54,614 nucleotides of DNA, taken from the NCBI GenBank assembly GCA_021792755.1, contig JAJYUA010000029.1:1-54614 (forward strand), in the 5' to 3' direction. A program made the translations under genes and the position numbers. The notes under the pieces were generated by a model that worked only from the letters and a program-made list of their open reading frames with translations, had not been told where the DNA came from and searched no databases. The stretch is from Pseudomonadota bacterium. Its GTDB lineage: Bacteria; Pseudomonadota; Gammaproteobacteria; Steroidobacterales; Steroidobacteraceae. Positions 16,248-25,564 of the stretch are shown piece by piece; position 1 is the first letter of the stretch; every line of letters starts with the position of its first letter.

Positions 16248-17099
16248 CTACGGAGTGCCGGCGCTCACCGGTTCGAGCACAATGGTGCCGAGATCGACGT
16301 CTTTGCGCGCTCCGATGTCGATCTCTCGCGGCCGATAGCCCGGCGCGGCGATGCGCAACCGATAGCTTGCGCCCGCATCGAGCTCATCAAAGGCGAAATC
16401 GCCGTAGAGGTCCGTTGCACCATCGTGCGCCTTCGTTCCGTCGTGAAGCGTTACCCGCACTCCGGCAGCGGGCTCGCTCATACGGTCGGCAAGGGCGATC
16501 TCGCCCGAGACGAACCGCTTCGGCAGCCGGACGTAGCGCACGGAGGGCGCGAGGCCGAACTCCGGATGCAACTCCTCGGTAGCCTTGCTCTTCAGAAGCT
16601 GCGAAATTCTGCTCGTGGGATCATCCAGATCTCCGAACACCAGCGCCTCGGTCGGGCAGGCTTCGACGCAACGCGGCTCCTTCCAGCCTTGATCGAGAAG
16701 ATGAGCGCAAAAGGTGCACTTCTGCGCCACCTGCTCGGCTGCGTTCCAGTGGATTACCCGATACGGGCAGGAGGCGACGATCTGCGGATGGCCCTTCGCC
16801 TTTTCGGGATCGATGATGACGATGCCGTCTTCGCGGCGATAGACGGCGCCGTCCGGCGCGCGGGACACGCAGCTCGCGTCCTTGCACTGCTGGCAGGGCA
16901 GCGGCACGTGGTCCACCCGCACTCGCGGCAGCTTGCCGCGCTCATGCTCCAGCACGTCGATCCATTTGTGCCCGCTCTCGGGCTGGGATGCGGCGATCGG
17001 GCGCTGATCGTTGCCCACGTGCTCGTCGCGACAAGCGAGGAAGCAGTTGTAGCAGCCCGTGCAGCGGCTGACATCGATGACCATGCCATATGTCGTCAT
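16248..17099 (-). CDS. athS: Transhydroxylase-type small subunit, three [4Fe-4S] clusters (copy 1)
   Basis: A 283-aa protein; the ATG at 17099 has GAGGAG six bases upstream. It has twelve cluster cysteines at 13,16,19,23 / 69,72,77 / 111 / 128,131 / 144,148. The fourth Cys of the second motif is absent, which as I recall is also true of the Pelobacter subunit. A C-terminal beta domain (about 195-275: GVRVTLHDGTKAHDGATDLYGDFAFDEL) resembles the transthyretin/Cna-B-like domain of transhydroxylase beta. It follows its large subunit by about ten bases. Family role: electron-transfer subunit of pyrogallol:phloroglucinol hydroxytransferase. No signal peptide is seen, so it is cytoplasmic. Confidence 0.9.
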   Translation of the reverse strand: MTTYGMVIDVSRCTGCYNCFLACRDEHVGNDQRPIAASQPESGHKWIDVLEHERGKLPRVRVDHVPLPCQQCKDASCVSRAPDGAVYRREDGIVIIDPEKAKGHPQIVASCPYRVIHWNAAEQVAQKCTFCAHLLDQGWKEPRCVEACPTEALVFGDLDDPTSRISQLLKSKATEELHPEFGLAPSVRYVRLPKRFVSGEIALADRMSEPAAGVRVTLHDGTKAHDGATDLYGDFAFDELDAGASYRLRIAAPGYRPREIDIGARKDVDLGTIVLEPVSAGTP

Positions 17100-17109
17100 C
17101 ACTTGCTCC

Positions 17110-19629
17110 TCAACCCACCCATTTCTCGACATCGATGAGGCACGAATTCGAGGCCATGCCCGCCGCGTTCTGCGAAAGCTGGCGCCCGGATGTCAGCATC
17201 GCCACGCAGCCGGCGCGGTCGGGCGAGCGCGGATTGCCCGGTTGCAGCGGATCGTATTTCCCGGCCGATGCATAGGAGTGCACCACGCCCGGCCGCACGC
17301 GCTCGGTCACCTGGGCGATGCACAGAACCGAGGCGCGCTCGTTGTACAGTCGCACGATGTCACCCGTGCGGATATCGCGCGCCGTGGCGTCCTCGGGATG
17401 CAGCCGCGCCGGCCACCAGGCATGGCCATCCTTCACGACGCGGTGCGCGGGCACCTCGTTGAGCCAGGCGGTGTGTCCGTCGTAATGGGTGTGGAAGGAG
17501 AAGCGTGGATGAGGCGACATCAGCTGCAGCGGGTAGATCTTCGCCATCTCGGAACGATGCCCCTCCCAGCTCGGAATGTAGCGCGGCGAGACCGGCCGCT
17601 CCTCGTCCTGCGGCGCCAGGCGGCGCAGGCTCTCGGAGGCGAATTCGATCTTGCCGCTCTCTGTTCCGAGCTCGTTCGCCTTCGCGGTGCCGCGCTTGAA
17701 ATTATTGGGATCGGGCGTATCGCAGGGCCGGCCTTGCGCGAACCAGCGCAACGCGGGGGTCGATTGGTAATCGTCCGGAACGTTGATGACGTAATATCCC
17801 TTGCGATCAAACTCCTCCCACGAAATGTACTTTGGCAGATCGGAGATCTCGAAGAACTTGCGCGCCCAGTCCAGATCGCTGTTGCCTTCGGTGTAGTCTT
17901 CCTTGAAGCCCAGCTTCTCGGCGAGATCTGTGAAGATCCGGTAGTCCGACTTCGATTCCCACAGCGGCTCGATCGCCTTCTTCAGTCGCACCACAACCCG
18001 GTAGTTGCAGCCGCTGCTGCCACCCTTGGTCTGCCCGCCCGGCTCGCCGAACTCGCCGATGTCGTCGCGCTCGAGCGAGGTGCAGGCCGGCAGAATGATG
18101 TCGGCATGGGCGGTCTCGGTGGACCACCAGCAGTCCTGGTTTACGACGAACTCGAGTTTCGGGCTCTGATACATGCGCACCCACTTGCTGGTGTCGTTCA
18201 TGGTGCTCATGAAGGAGCCGCCGTAGCGGTAGAACATCCTGACTTCGGAACAACCCTCCATCGGATAGGTAAAGGGAATGAACTGCTGCTCGAAATTCTT
18301 GTTGCAGAAACCGACGCCCTTCCAGTGCACGGGCGGATCGAGAATCGCATCCGGCAGGCTGAGACGGTAGAGCTTTTGCGGCACCTTGTTCTCGGGGATC
18401 CTGCGCGCGACCTTGGTGGAGGTCGCGATACGGCCTTCGAGATCGCCATAGCCCGGGAACCAGACCTTGCTGTTCCACGGCGCGCCCATGCTCGTGCCCC
18501 AGATGGAAATGCCCGGATTGCCGAGGCCCTGCATCGCCTGCAGCAGCACCATCAACCGCGCCCATTCGGTGGCATAGGCGGCACGGCAGGCGCCGCCTTC
18601 GCCACCACGGCAGCCGGCGGAGAGCACCGTGCGCTTCGACGCCCATTCGCGCGCCAACGCCGTGATTTTGCGCGCCGGCACGGCCGATTCCGCCTCGGCC
18701 CAGGCCGGGGTCTTGGGCACGCCATCCTTGACGCCCATGACGTAATCGCGGAACTCGTCGAAGCCGATGGTGCGGTCGGCGATATATTGCTTGTCGTACG
18801 TGCCCTCGCCGATCCACACGTATGCGATGGCAAGCGCCACGGCGGCATCAGTACCCGGCCGCGGCGCCAGCCACTTGCCCTTCATGGCGGCCGCGGTGTG
18901 GTTGTAGAACGGGTCGATGAAGGCCATCGCCACGCCCTTGTCCTTCAGCCACTGCCGCCAGATTGCCGCATCGCTGCCGTCATAGACCGCGCGGGTCGTA
19001 TCCGGATCGTTTGACCAGAACACGATCATCTCGGCATGCTGCAGCGCGTCTTCCAGCATGTCGTAAGGCTCGGGCATGCCGAGGCGCCACAGGAAACCGT
19101 AGGAATGCGTGGCACCCCAGTGCCATCCCTCCCAGCTGTCCGGGTTGTCGAAGACCTGCGTGTAGCCGAGGAAGTTGAAGAAGCGCGAGAAAGCGCTCAT
19201 CTTGTAGCCGACGAGACCCCAATTGTGGTGCGAAGAAGTCATCGCCGCGAGCGCTGAGCGGCCGTAGGCGCCCTGCACGCGCTTGATTTCCCCGGCAACG
19301 ATGTCGAGCGCCTCTTCCCAGGAGATTCGCACATAGCCCGACTTGCCGCGATTCTGCGGATTGCGTTCACCATTCGGATCGAAATCCACGCGCTTCATGG
19401 GATAGCGGATGCGGTCGTCCGAATACAGGCGGTTGCGCTCGGCATGAACGTATGGCGCCAGCGTCACCTTCTTGGGCGGAGAATAGGACTTGCCGCCGGC
19501 CCTGATGGTCCAGGGCTTGAGGTCGCCGTCCTCGATCACCAGCGGACGGACGCGCACGACCTTTCCGTCCTTCACGTCGACGGTAATGGGTCCGCAATTG
19601 GTGCAGCTGGTAAAACTCTGTGTCGGCAC
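17110..19629 (-). CDS. athL: Pyrogallol:phloroglucinol transhydroxylase-like large subunit (copy 1)
   Basis: An 839-aa Mo-bisMGD protein from a GTG at 19629 with AAGGAG seven bases upstream. The catalytic set of Pelobacter transhydroxylase is conserved at an offset of ten: His134 (SHHNWG), Asp164/Ser165 (NPDSWEGWHWG; Ser is the Mo ligand) and the Tyr of FPGY (near residue 394). There is no N-terminal FeS motif, only two cysteines near the start. Known reaction: transfer of a hydroxyl from 1,2,3,5-tetrahydroxybenzene to pyrogallol, giving phloroglucinol. The substrate here is inferred. It forms an operon with copy 1 of the small subunit and is divergent from copy 2 of the system. Confidence 0.88.
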   Translation of the reverse strand: MPTQSFTSCTNCGPITVDVKDGKVVRVRPLVIEDGDLKPWTIRAGGKSYSPPKKVTLAPYVHAERNRLYSDDRIRYPMKRVDFDPNGERNPQNRGKSGYVRISWEEALDIVAGEIKRVQGAYGRSALAAMTSSHHNWGLVGYKMSAFSRFFNFLGYTQVFDNPDSWEGWHWGATHSYGFLWRLGMPEPYDMLEDALQHAEMIVFWSNDPDTTRAVYDGSDAAIWRQWLKDKGVAMAFIDPFYNHTAAAMKGKWLAPRPGTDAAVALAIAYVWIGEGTYDKQYIADRTIGFDEFRDYVMGVKDGVPKTPAWAEAESAVPARKITALAREWASKRTVLSAGCRGGEGGACRAAYATEWARLMVLLQAMQGLGNPGISIWGTSMGAPWNSKVWFPGYGDLEGRIATSTKVARRIPENKVPQKLYRLSLPDAILDPPVHWKGVGFCNKNFEQQFIPFTYPMEGCSEVRMFYRYGGSFMSTMNDTSKWVRMYQSPKLEFVVNQDCWWSTETAHADIILPACTSLERDDIGEFGEPGGQTKGGSSGCNYRVVVRLKKAIEPLWESKSDYRIFTDLAEKLGFKEDYTEGNSDLDWARKFFEISDLPKYISWEEFDRKGYYVINVPDDYQSTPALRWFAQGRPCDTPDPNNFKRGTAKANELGTESGKIEFASESLRRLAPQDEERPVSPRYIPSWEGHRSEMAKIYPLQLMSPHPRFSFHTHYDGHTAWLNEVPAHRVVKDGHAWWPARLHPEDATARDIRTGDIVRLYNERASVLCIAQVTERVRPGVVHSYASAGKYDPLQPGNPRSPDRAGCVAMLTSGRQLSQNAAGMASNSCLIDVEKWVG

Positions 19630-19805
19630 GGTCGTGCTCCTTCCCGATGTCTCGGCGGGTCCGGGCGAGCCCGAAAGGCCCCCGTCCCCTGGCGGCGCAT
19701 TTTCTCACGAAACGTTTTCGGAGCATGTCACAAGGGATTGTTACTTGCCGCCTTCGGGGGGCAGGCGGAGGATTGGGACTCGGTTTCATTTGATCGACAC
19801 GCTCG
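19630..19805. promoter_or_regulatory. Divergent promoter region between the two transhydroxylase systems
   Basis: 176 bases between GTG (minus) and ATG (plus). It contains the near-palindrome CGAAACGTTTTCG around 19713. No consensus promoter stands out. The LysR gene at 23680-24669 is a plausible regulator. Confidence 0.4.
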
Positions 19806-22800
19806 ATGCGGTTTTCGCTGATCCTCTGGTGCCTACCCTGGGCCTTCAGGCTCTATGCCTGGCGCTCGACCAAGATCCGCGCGCTGATGGCGGCGCGCGA
19901 TTTCACCGCCCAGGTCATCGTCAAGGACGGCTCGCGCGGCCGGTGGTTTCGTTTTGCCGCAGGCAGGCTGATCTCCGGCGCGGGCGGGTGCGCCGATGCC
20001 GAGGTCACGCTGCGCTTCAAGACAGCGGCGCTGGGGGCGCGCATCCTCATCCACCTCACCTCCGGCATGTTCCAGTTCGCCTGGCCGGTGCTCAAGCGCT
20101 TCCTCGATCCTATGGAAGTGATCAGTGCGGCCAAGAACTTCGCCTTCGAAGTACTCGGGCCGGATGAGCTCACCGTCCAGTTCACCGACATCCTGAACGC
20201 CATGCTTACGCATGGTTGGCGCCAGGGCGCGCCAGCCGGCAATGGCGAGACACGCTACGTCAACCAGACGAATGGCGGGCCGGTCTTCGTGTACGTGAAA
20301 GACGGAAGGATCGTGCGCATCACGCCGATGGAATTCGCGGCGGACGATCCCGACCCTTGGGTCATCGAGGCGCGGGGGCGCAAATTCTCACCGCCGCGAC
20401 GCGCGACGCTGAGCCCGCACGGCCTCGCCTCGAAATCGCTCGTCTATTCGCCCAAGCGCCTGCTCCATCCCATGAGGCGCGTGGATTGGGATCCTAAAGG
20501 CGCACGCAATCCGCAGAATCGCGGCAAGTCGGGCTATGTGCGAATCTCCTGGGACGAGGCGCTCGACATCGCCGCCGGCGAGATCAAGCGCATCCGCCGG
20601 GAGCACGGTCACGGCGCGATCCTGAACAGCCACGGCTCGCATCACACCTGGGGCAATATCGGCTACTACCTGAGCGCGCAGGCCCGCTTCATGAACGCCA
20701 TCGGCCATACCCGCATGGTGTTGAACCCCGACAGCTGGGAGGGCTGGTACTGGGGCGCGATGCACCACTATGGCAATTCGATGCGAATGGGCGGCGCCGA
20801 GCCTTACGGCCAGCTCGAGGACGCACTGCAGCACGCCGAGCTGATCGTGTTCTGGTCGTCCGATCCGGAATCGACCTGCGGCTCCTATGCGGCGTTCGAA
20901 GGCACCATCCGCCGGCAATGGGCCAGGCAACTCGGAATCAAGATGGTGCACATCGACCCGTATCTGAACCCGACGGCCAATTGGCTCGGCGGAAAGTGGA
21001 TCGCGCCCGTGCCCGGCACCAGCCCGGCGCTCGCCCTTGCCATCGCTTACGTCTGGATCAGCGAAGGACTCTACGATCGCGAGTACATCGACAAGCGCAC
21101 GACCGGCTTCGACAAGTACCGCGCCTATGTTCTGGGGAACAGCGACGGAACGCCCAAATCACCCGAATGGCAGGCATCGGAAACCGGCGTGGCGGCTCCT
21201 ATCGTGCGCGCTCTGGCCCGCGAATGGGGCAGCAAGAGGACCTATCTCTCCTGCGGCGGCAAGGGCGTCGCCTTCGGCGGCGCCAACCGCTCCGCCACCG
21301 GCGCGCAATGGGCCCGCGCCATGGTCTGCCTGATGACGATGCAGGGCCTGGGCAAGCCCGGCATCAATTTCGGCAATCTGGGCACGGGCGCACCGGTCGA
21401 TCTGGAATTCTACTTTCCGGGCTATGCCGAGGGGGGGATCTCGGGCGACATCGAGGGCACGGCCGATGCGGTGCAGAACTACCAGCGCCTGGCGCACCTC
21501 ATCAGCATGAACACGATCACGCAGAGGGTGCCGCGGCTGCGCATTCCCGAGGCCATTCTGCACGGCGCAACGGAGGGTTATCCGACCGACAGCCGCTCGC
21601 TCGAAGGGCAGTTTCAGAAGTTCAACTATCCCTCGCCCGGCCACTCACCCGTGCGCATGATGTACAAATACGGCGGCTCGCATTTCGGCACCACGATGGA
21701 GAGCGGCCGCCTGGCCGATGCGCTGCGCAGTGAAAACCTCGAGTTCGTGCTCAATCAGTCCATCTGGAACGAGGGCGAGGCCCGGTTCGCCGACCTGATC
21801 CTTCCGGCCTGCACCAATTTCGAGCGCGCGGACATCAGCGAGTGGGCAGCCTCGGGCGGATATGTGCATCACAACCACAATCAGATGAATCACCGCGTCA
21901 TTACCCTGCAGCACAAATGCATCGAGCCGCTGGGCGAGTCGAAATCGGACTATCAGATCTTCCTGGAGCTCGCCAAGCGCCTTGGCCTCAGCTCCTACTT
22001 CGGCGAAGGCAAGACCGAGCTGCTCTGGTGCCGCGAGATCTATCTCAGCTCGGACCTGGCCAAGGCGATTTCCTGGAAAAAATTCCTGCGCAAGGGCTAC
22101 TACGTGGTGCCGCCGGAGACAAAGGCCGCCAACCGCAGCAAGACGAGCTGGCGCTGGTTCGCCGAAGGCCGCAAAAAAGACCTGCCCGAGCCCGCGCCGC
22201 TCCCGGCCGAGTACGGCGGCGATTATCTGCAAGGATTGCAGACCCAGTCGGGCCTGTTCGAATTCGAGTCCTCCAGCCTCAAGCGCTACGGCGAGGATCC
22301 GCAGCGTCCGCCGCTCAATACCTATATCCCCGCCTGGGAAGGCCGGCGGACGGTCGCCCTTTACGCCCGCTATCCGCTGCAGCTGATCTCTCCCCACCCT
22401 CGCTTCAGCTTCCACACCCAGAGCGACGGCAAGGAGGGCGCCATCAACGACATCGCCGATCACCGGGTGCTGCGGGATGGGCACTATTACTGGATCGCGC
22501 GGCTCAATCCCGCCGATGCGCGCGCCCGCGGCATCGCGCATCATGACCTGATCAAGCTCTACAACGAACGCGGCGCGGTGATCTGCGCAGCGGCACTCAC
22601 CGAGCGGCTGCTCCCGGGCGTCGTCCACGCCTACAGCTCTTCGGCGGAATATGAGCCGGCCGGCGAGGCCGACGGCACCCCCGACATCGGCGGCTGCATC
22701 AACATCCTGACGCCCAAGCGTCACATGACTGAGAAGACCTCGGCATCCGCTCCCAATTCCTGCCTGATCGAAGTGCAAAAATGGCAGCGAGGAGCGACCG

Positions 22801-22808
22801 GCCCATGA
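19806..22808 (+). CDS. athL: Transhydroxylase-like large subunit with N-terminal SCP2-like fusion (copy 2)
   Basis: A 1000-aa protein. Residues about 140-1000 align with the whole Pelobacter transhydroxylase alpha subunit (NGGPVFVYVKDGRI onward), and the catalytic residues are kept: His279 (SHHTWG), Asp309/Ser310 (NPDSWEGWYWG) and Tyr540 (FPGYAEGG). The first 135 residues are an extra domain with a hydrophobic start and a pattern typical of sterol-carrier/SCP2-like folds (RFAAGRLISGAGGCADAEVTLRFK... then FLDPMEVISAAK...). The fusion is in frame with no stop. It shares an ATGA overlap with the copy 2 small subunit. The SCP2-like domain may hold a hydrophobic or aromatic ligand near the enzyme (inference). 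Confidence 0.87.
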   Translation: MRFSLILWCLPWAFRLYAWRSTKIRALMAARDFTAQVIVKDGSRGRWFRFAAGRLISGAGGCADAEVTLRFKTAALGARILIHLTSGMFQFAWPVLKRFLDPMEVISAAKNFAFEVLGPDELTVQFTDILNAMLTHGWRQGAPAGNGETRYVNQTNGGPVFVYVKDGRIVRITPMEFAADDPDPWVIEARGRKFSPPRRATLSPHGLASKSLVYSPKRLLHPMRRVDWDPKGARNPQNRGKSGYVRISWDEALDIAAGEIKRIRREHGHGAILNSHGSHHTWGNIGYYLSAQARFMNAIGHTRMVLNPDSWEGWYWGAMHHYGNSMRMGGAEPYGQLEDALQHAELIVFWSSDPESTCGSYAAFEGTIRRQWARQLGIKMVHIDPYLNPTANWLGGKWIAPVPGTSPALALAIAYVWISEGLYDREYIDKRTTGFDKYRAYVLGNSDGTPKSPEWQASETGVAAPIVRALAREWGSKRTYLSCGGKGVAFGGANRSATGAQWARAMVCLMTMQGLGKPGINFGNLGTGAPVDLEFYFPGYAEGGISGDIEGTADAVQNYQRLAHLISMNTITQRVPRLRIPEAILHGATEGYPTDSRSLEGQFQKFNYPSPGHSPVRMMYKYGGSHFGTTMESGRLADALRSENLEFVLNQSIWNEGEARFADLILPACTNFERADISEWAASGGYVHHNHNQMNHRVITLQHKCIEPLGESKSDYQIFLELAKRLGLSSYFGEGKTELLWCREIYLSSDLAKAISWKKFLRKGYYVVPPETKAANRSKTSWRWFAEGRKKDLPEPAPLPAEYGGDYLQGLQTQSGLFEFESSSLKRYGEDPQRPPLNTYIPAWEGRRTVALYARYPLQLISPHPRFSFHTQSDGKEGAINDIADHRVLRDGHYYWIARLNPADARARGIAHHDLIKLYNERGAVICAAALTERLLPGVVHAYSSSAEYEPAGEADGTPDIGGCINILTPKRHMTEKTSASAPNSCLIEVQKWQRGATGP

Positions 22809-23653
22809 AGAAGTGGAATCTGGTGATCGACGTCGCGGAGTGTCACAACTGCAACAACTGTTTTCTCTCAGTCAAGGACGAATATGTCGGCAACGACATC
22901 CCGGGCTACTGCGCGCCGCAGCCGCCGCACGGACACAAATGGATCAACATCCTCGCCAGGGAGCGCGGGCGGGCGCCGATGGTCGATGCCGCATACGTGC
23001 CGACCACCTGCAACCATTGTGACGCCGCGCCCTGCATCGAGGCTGGCAGGGGCGCGGTGAAGAAGCGCAAGGACGGCATCGTGCTGATCGATCCAGAAGC
23101 GGCGAAGGGACGCAGGGATCTCCTCGCCGCCTGCCCCTATGGCGCGATCTGGTGGAACGAGGAACGCTCGCTCCCCCAGGCCTGGCCGTTCGACGCCCAT
23201 CTGCTCGACCGCGGCTGGAGCACGCCGCGGCCGGCGCAATCCTGCCCCACGGGCGCGTTTCAGGCACTCAAGATCAGCGACGCCGAAATGGCGCAGAAGG
23301 CAAGCGTGGAGGGATTGCAGACCCTGCGGCCGGAGCTGGGCACGAAGCCGCGGGTCTACTACCGCAACCTCCATCGTTATACCAAGCTCTTTGCGGGCGG
23401 CACGGTGCTCGCCGCGGCAGGCGGCATCATCGATTGCCTTGCCGGCGCACGGGTCGCGCTCGTGAGGGACGGGCTTGTCATCGCCGCCGTCGATACCGAC
23501 GCTTTCGGGGATTTCAAATTCGATCGGCTGGAGCCGGAAAGCGGCGTCTACGAGATCCGCGTCACCCATGGGGACCACCGCCTCGTACCGGTGTCTTTCG
23601 AAATGCACCGGGAAAGCGTCGTGCTGCAGGATATCGTGCTCGATTTGCGGTAG
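22805..23653 (+). CDS. athS: Transhydroxylase-type small subunit lacking one [4Fe-4S] cluster (copy 2)
   Basis: A 282-aa protein whose ATG overlaps the large-subunit stop. It has the same layout as copy 1, with a C-terminal transthyretin/Cna-B-like domain (about 215-275: GARVALVRDG...DTDAFGDFKFDRL). Cysteines remain at 13,16,19,69,72,77,110,147. The positions equal to Cys23, 128, 131 and 144 of copy 1 are Val23, Trp127, Asp130 and Pro143. In the ferredoxin-like pairing those four would ligate one cubane, so one whole cluster is lost and two are kept. The frame is intact, so this is not a pseudogene. Confidence 0.9.
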   Translation: MKKWNLVIDVAECHNCNNCFLSVKDEYVGNDIPGYCAPQPPHGHKWINILARERGRAPMVDAAYVPTTCNHCDAAPCIEAGRGAVKKRKDGIVLIDPEAAKGRRDLLAACPYGAIWWNEERSLPQAWPFDAHLLDRGWSTPRPAQSCPTGAFQALKISDAEMAQKASVEGLQTLRPELGTKPRVYYRNLHRYTKLFAGGTVLAAAGGIIDCLAGARVALVRDGLVIAAVDTDAFGDFKFDRLEPESGVYEIRVTHGDHRLVPVSFEMHRESVVLQDIVLDLR

Positions 23654-23679
23654 GCTGGAGCCTGAACGAGCGCGCAGCC

Positions 23680-24669
23680 ATGCCCAACGCCAAATCCCTG
23701 CCCGCCCGCGTGAAGATTCCGCTGCCGCAACGGGGCGGTTACCGCACGCTCGCCGAGCGCGAGATCGACTCGCGCCTGCTGCGCCATTTCCTTGCCGTGG
23801 CCGAATGCAAGAGTTTCACGGCCGCGGCCGAGGCGCTGCACCTGACGCAGCCCGCTCTGACCAAGAGCATCCGCAAGCTGGAACAGCTCCTCGGCGTGAA
23901 GCTGCTCGAGCGCCATCATCAGGGCGTCGAACCAACGCCGTTCGGAGAAGCGCTGGCCTCGCGCGCGCGGCTGATCGAGCTGGAGCTGGCCCACGCGCTG
24001 GCCGAGATCGAATCGATGAAAGGCGGCCTCACGGGAACCGTCAATGTCGGCGTTGGCCCGAGTTTCATCAATTGCGTATCGCAGCTCGTGCTCGCCATGC
24101 AGATCCATCGTCCGAACGTGCGGGTCAACGTTTCGGTGGCCGTGATGGACACGCTCCTGGCGGGCCTGATCAGCGCCGGCTTCGACATCATCTGCACCTC
24201 GCTGGAATTTCCCTCCTACCCGGAAATCACCAAGGAGCCGCTGAGCGTGGGCGAGCATCTGGTCGTCTGCGCAGCGGATCACGTCCTGCGGGAGCGCGGA
24301 CCGGTGAGCCCCAAGGAACTGCTCGCCTATCCCTGGGTGGCGTTTTCGAAGGACAACATGGGCATCGCACGCATGGGCGCGGTCTTTGCCGCCAACCGCC
24401 TGCGTCCCCCGAAAATCACCAGCACCACCAATTCGATCGAGGTGATGTTCGACCTCGTCCGAAAGAGCAACTACCTCGCCAGCATTCCCGTTTCGCTGCG
24501 GCCCAACGCACTCGCCCGGGGCCTCGCCGAGCTTCCCGTGAAGGGCGCGCTGTGGCAGGCGACTCTCGGCATCGCCTATCGCAACAGCGCGGCTCTCTCC
24601 GCACCGCTGCAAGCCTTCATCGGCGCCTGCCGCGAGGTCTGTCGTACTCCCGGCCGGCATCATTCTTGA
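23680..24669 (+). CDS. LysR-family transcriptional regulator
   Basis: A 329-aa protein. The HTH is at about residues 30-90 (LLRHFLAVAECKSFTAAAEALHLTQPALTKSIRKLEQLLG, written here only to show the match to the family) and is followed by a LysR substrate-binding domain. A 25-residue basic stretch precedes the HTH. It lies 26 bases after the copy 2 small subunit on the same strand and is probably in that operon, regulating one or both transhydroxylase systems. The inducer is unknown. Confidence 0.9.
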   Translation: MPNAKSLPARVKIPLPQRGGYRTLAEREIDSRLLRHFLAVAECKSFTAAAEALHLTQPALTKSIRKLEQLLGVKLLERHHQGVEPTPFGEALASRARLIELELAHALAEIESMKGGLTGTVNVGVGPSFINCVSQLVLAMQIHRPNVRVNVSVAVMDTLLAGLISAGFDIICTSLEFPSYPEITKEPLSVGEHLVVCAADHVLRERGPVSPKELLAYPWVAFSKDNMGIARMGAVFAANRLRPPKITSTTNSIEVMFDLVRKSNYLASIPVSLRPNALARGLAELPVKGALWQATLGIAYRNSAALSAPLQAFIGACREVCRTPGRHHS

Positions 24670-24744
24670 ATCGCCGGCCGGCGTCCTGCCCGCGGCGCGC
24701 CCCCACGATCGGGCTCCTCGAGCTGCGGCCCACGGCAGAATCCT

Positions 24745-25365
24745 TCAACGGATATGGCGGTAACGGGCGTTGCGACCCTTGCCGTCGACCGAAAGATCGG
24801 TGAACGGATTGCGCTTCGGATCGGTCACCACCCGATACAGCGAATAAAGCTGCGGCAAAAACACCTCCCAGTTGCCGATCTCCCCGGCCGCATGCGCGGC
24901 CCAGATCCTGCCGTCTTCCACCGTCTCCTTGCGACGCGTGCCGATGCCGGAAGACTTGCCGATCACGCCGGTATCACTCGCCTGCCACTGATGGATGCGA
25001 TACCCCATCGGATCGCCCTTCTCCATGGCTTCCCGGTCAAAGCCGAGCCCGGCAGCAACGATGACGTGCGGGTAGCAGATGACGTCACGGATTTCCGGCG
25101 CCACGTCCTCGAGCTTCTCGAAGCGGATGAAGATGTTCTGACGGCGTCCGTCGTCCCAGGTCTGGGGGGCATTGTGAATGGCGCCGAGCGGATTGCCGTG
25201 CACCACCGGCACCGGCCACTCCAGGGCCTCGTGCTGCTCGGGATGCCAGAGCATGAAGCCCTTCTCCATGTTGCTCCAGAACCAGTCGATCATGCGGGCG
25301 GTGACGGCATCGAGCGACCAATCGATGTGGGTGCCCAGCGCATCGTGGGAAACACTGTAGTTCAT
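24745..25365 (-). CDS. Phloretin hydrolase / diacetylphloroglucinol (DAPG) hydrolase-like protein
   Basis: A 206-aa protein from the ATG at 25365 (AGAGGA upstream); the longer frame is not supported. It has motifs of the PhlG/phloretin-hydrolase family: MIDWFWSNMEKGFMLWHPEQHEALEW around 25-50 (His41, His45) and a late HxxxE (AAHAAGEIGNWE), which matches the zinc-binding HxxxE I recall for PhlG. Known members cleave the C-C bond between a phloroglucinol ring and an acyl chain, releasing phloroglucinol. It is shorter than PhlG (about 290 aa), so the substrate may differ. It is last in the minus-strand operon and next to phloroglucinol-type genes. Confidence 0.7.
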   Translation of the reverse strand: MNYSVSHDALGTHIDWSLDAVTARMIDWFWSNMEKGFMLWHPEQHEALEWPVPVVHGNPLGAIHNAPQTWDDGRRQNIFIRFEKLEDVAPEIRDVICYPHVIVAAGLGFDREAMEKGDPMGYRIHQWQASDTGVIGKSSGIGTRRKETVEDGRIWAAHAAGEIGNWEVFLPQLYSLYRVVTDPKRNPFTDLSVDGKGRNARYRHIR

Positions 25366-25564
25366 GCCAAGTCCTCTGTTTGCCTCAAGACCCGGAAACG
25401 AAGCCCGCGCGGGCCGTGTTGCGCGAAGCGATCCGTGCCGAGCCGTCCGGATCCCGGTGCATCGCCGTGCGGCATGTGCGAACGATCTCCTCGGCCGGGC
25501 GGCGAGCTCCTGCGCCGCCCGCATGCGAACACTTCCCGCACCGCGGCGGACCCTCTCGACCCGC

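Noticed and set aside
22805-23653. Second small subunit as a pseudogene
   Set aside because: The frame is full length with an intact overlap and C-terminal domain; the missing cysteines form a coherent set, unlike random decay.
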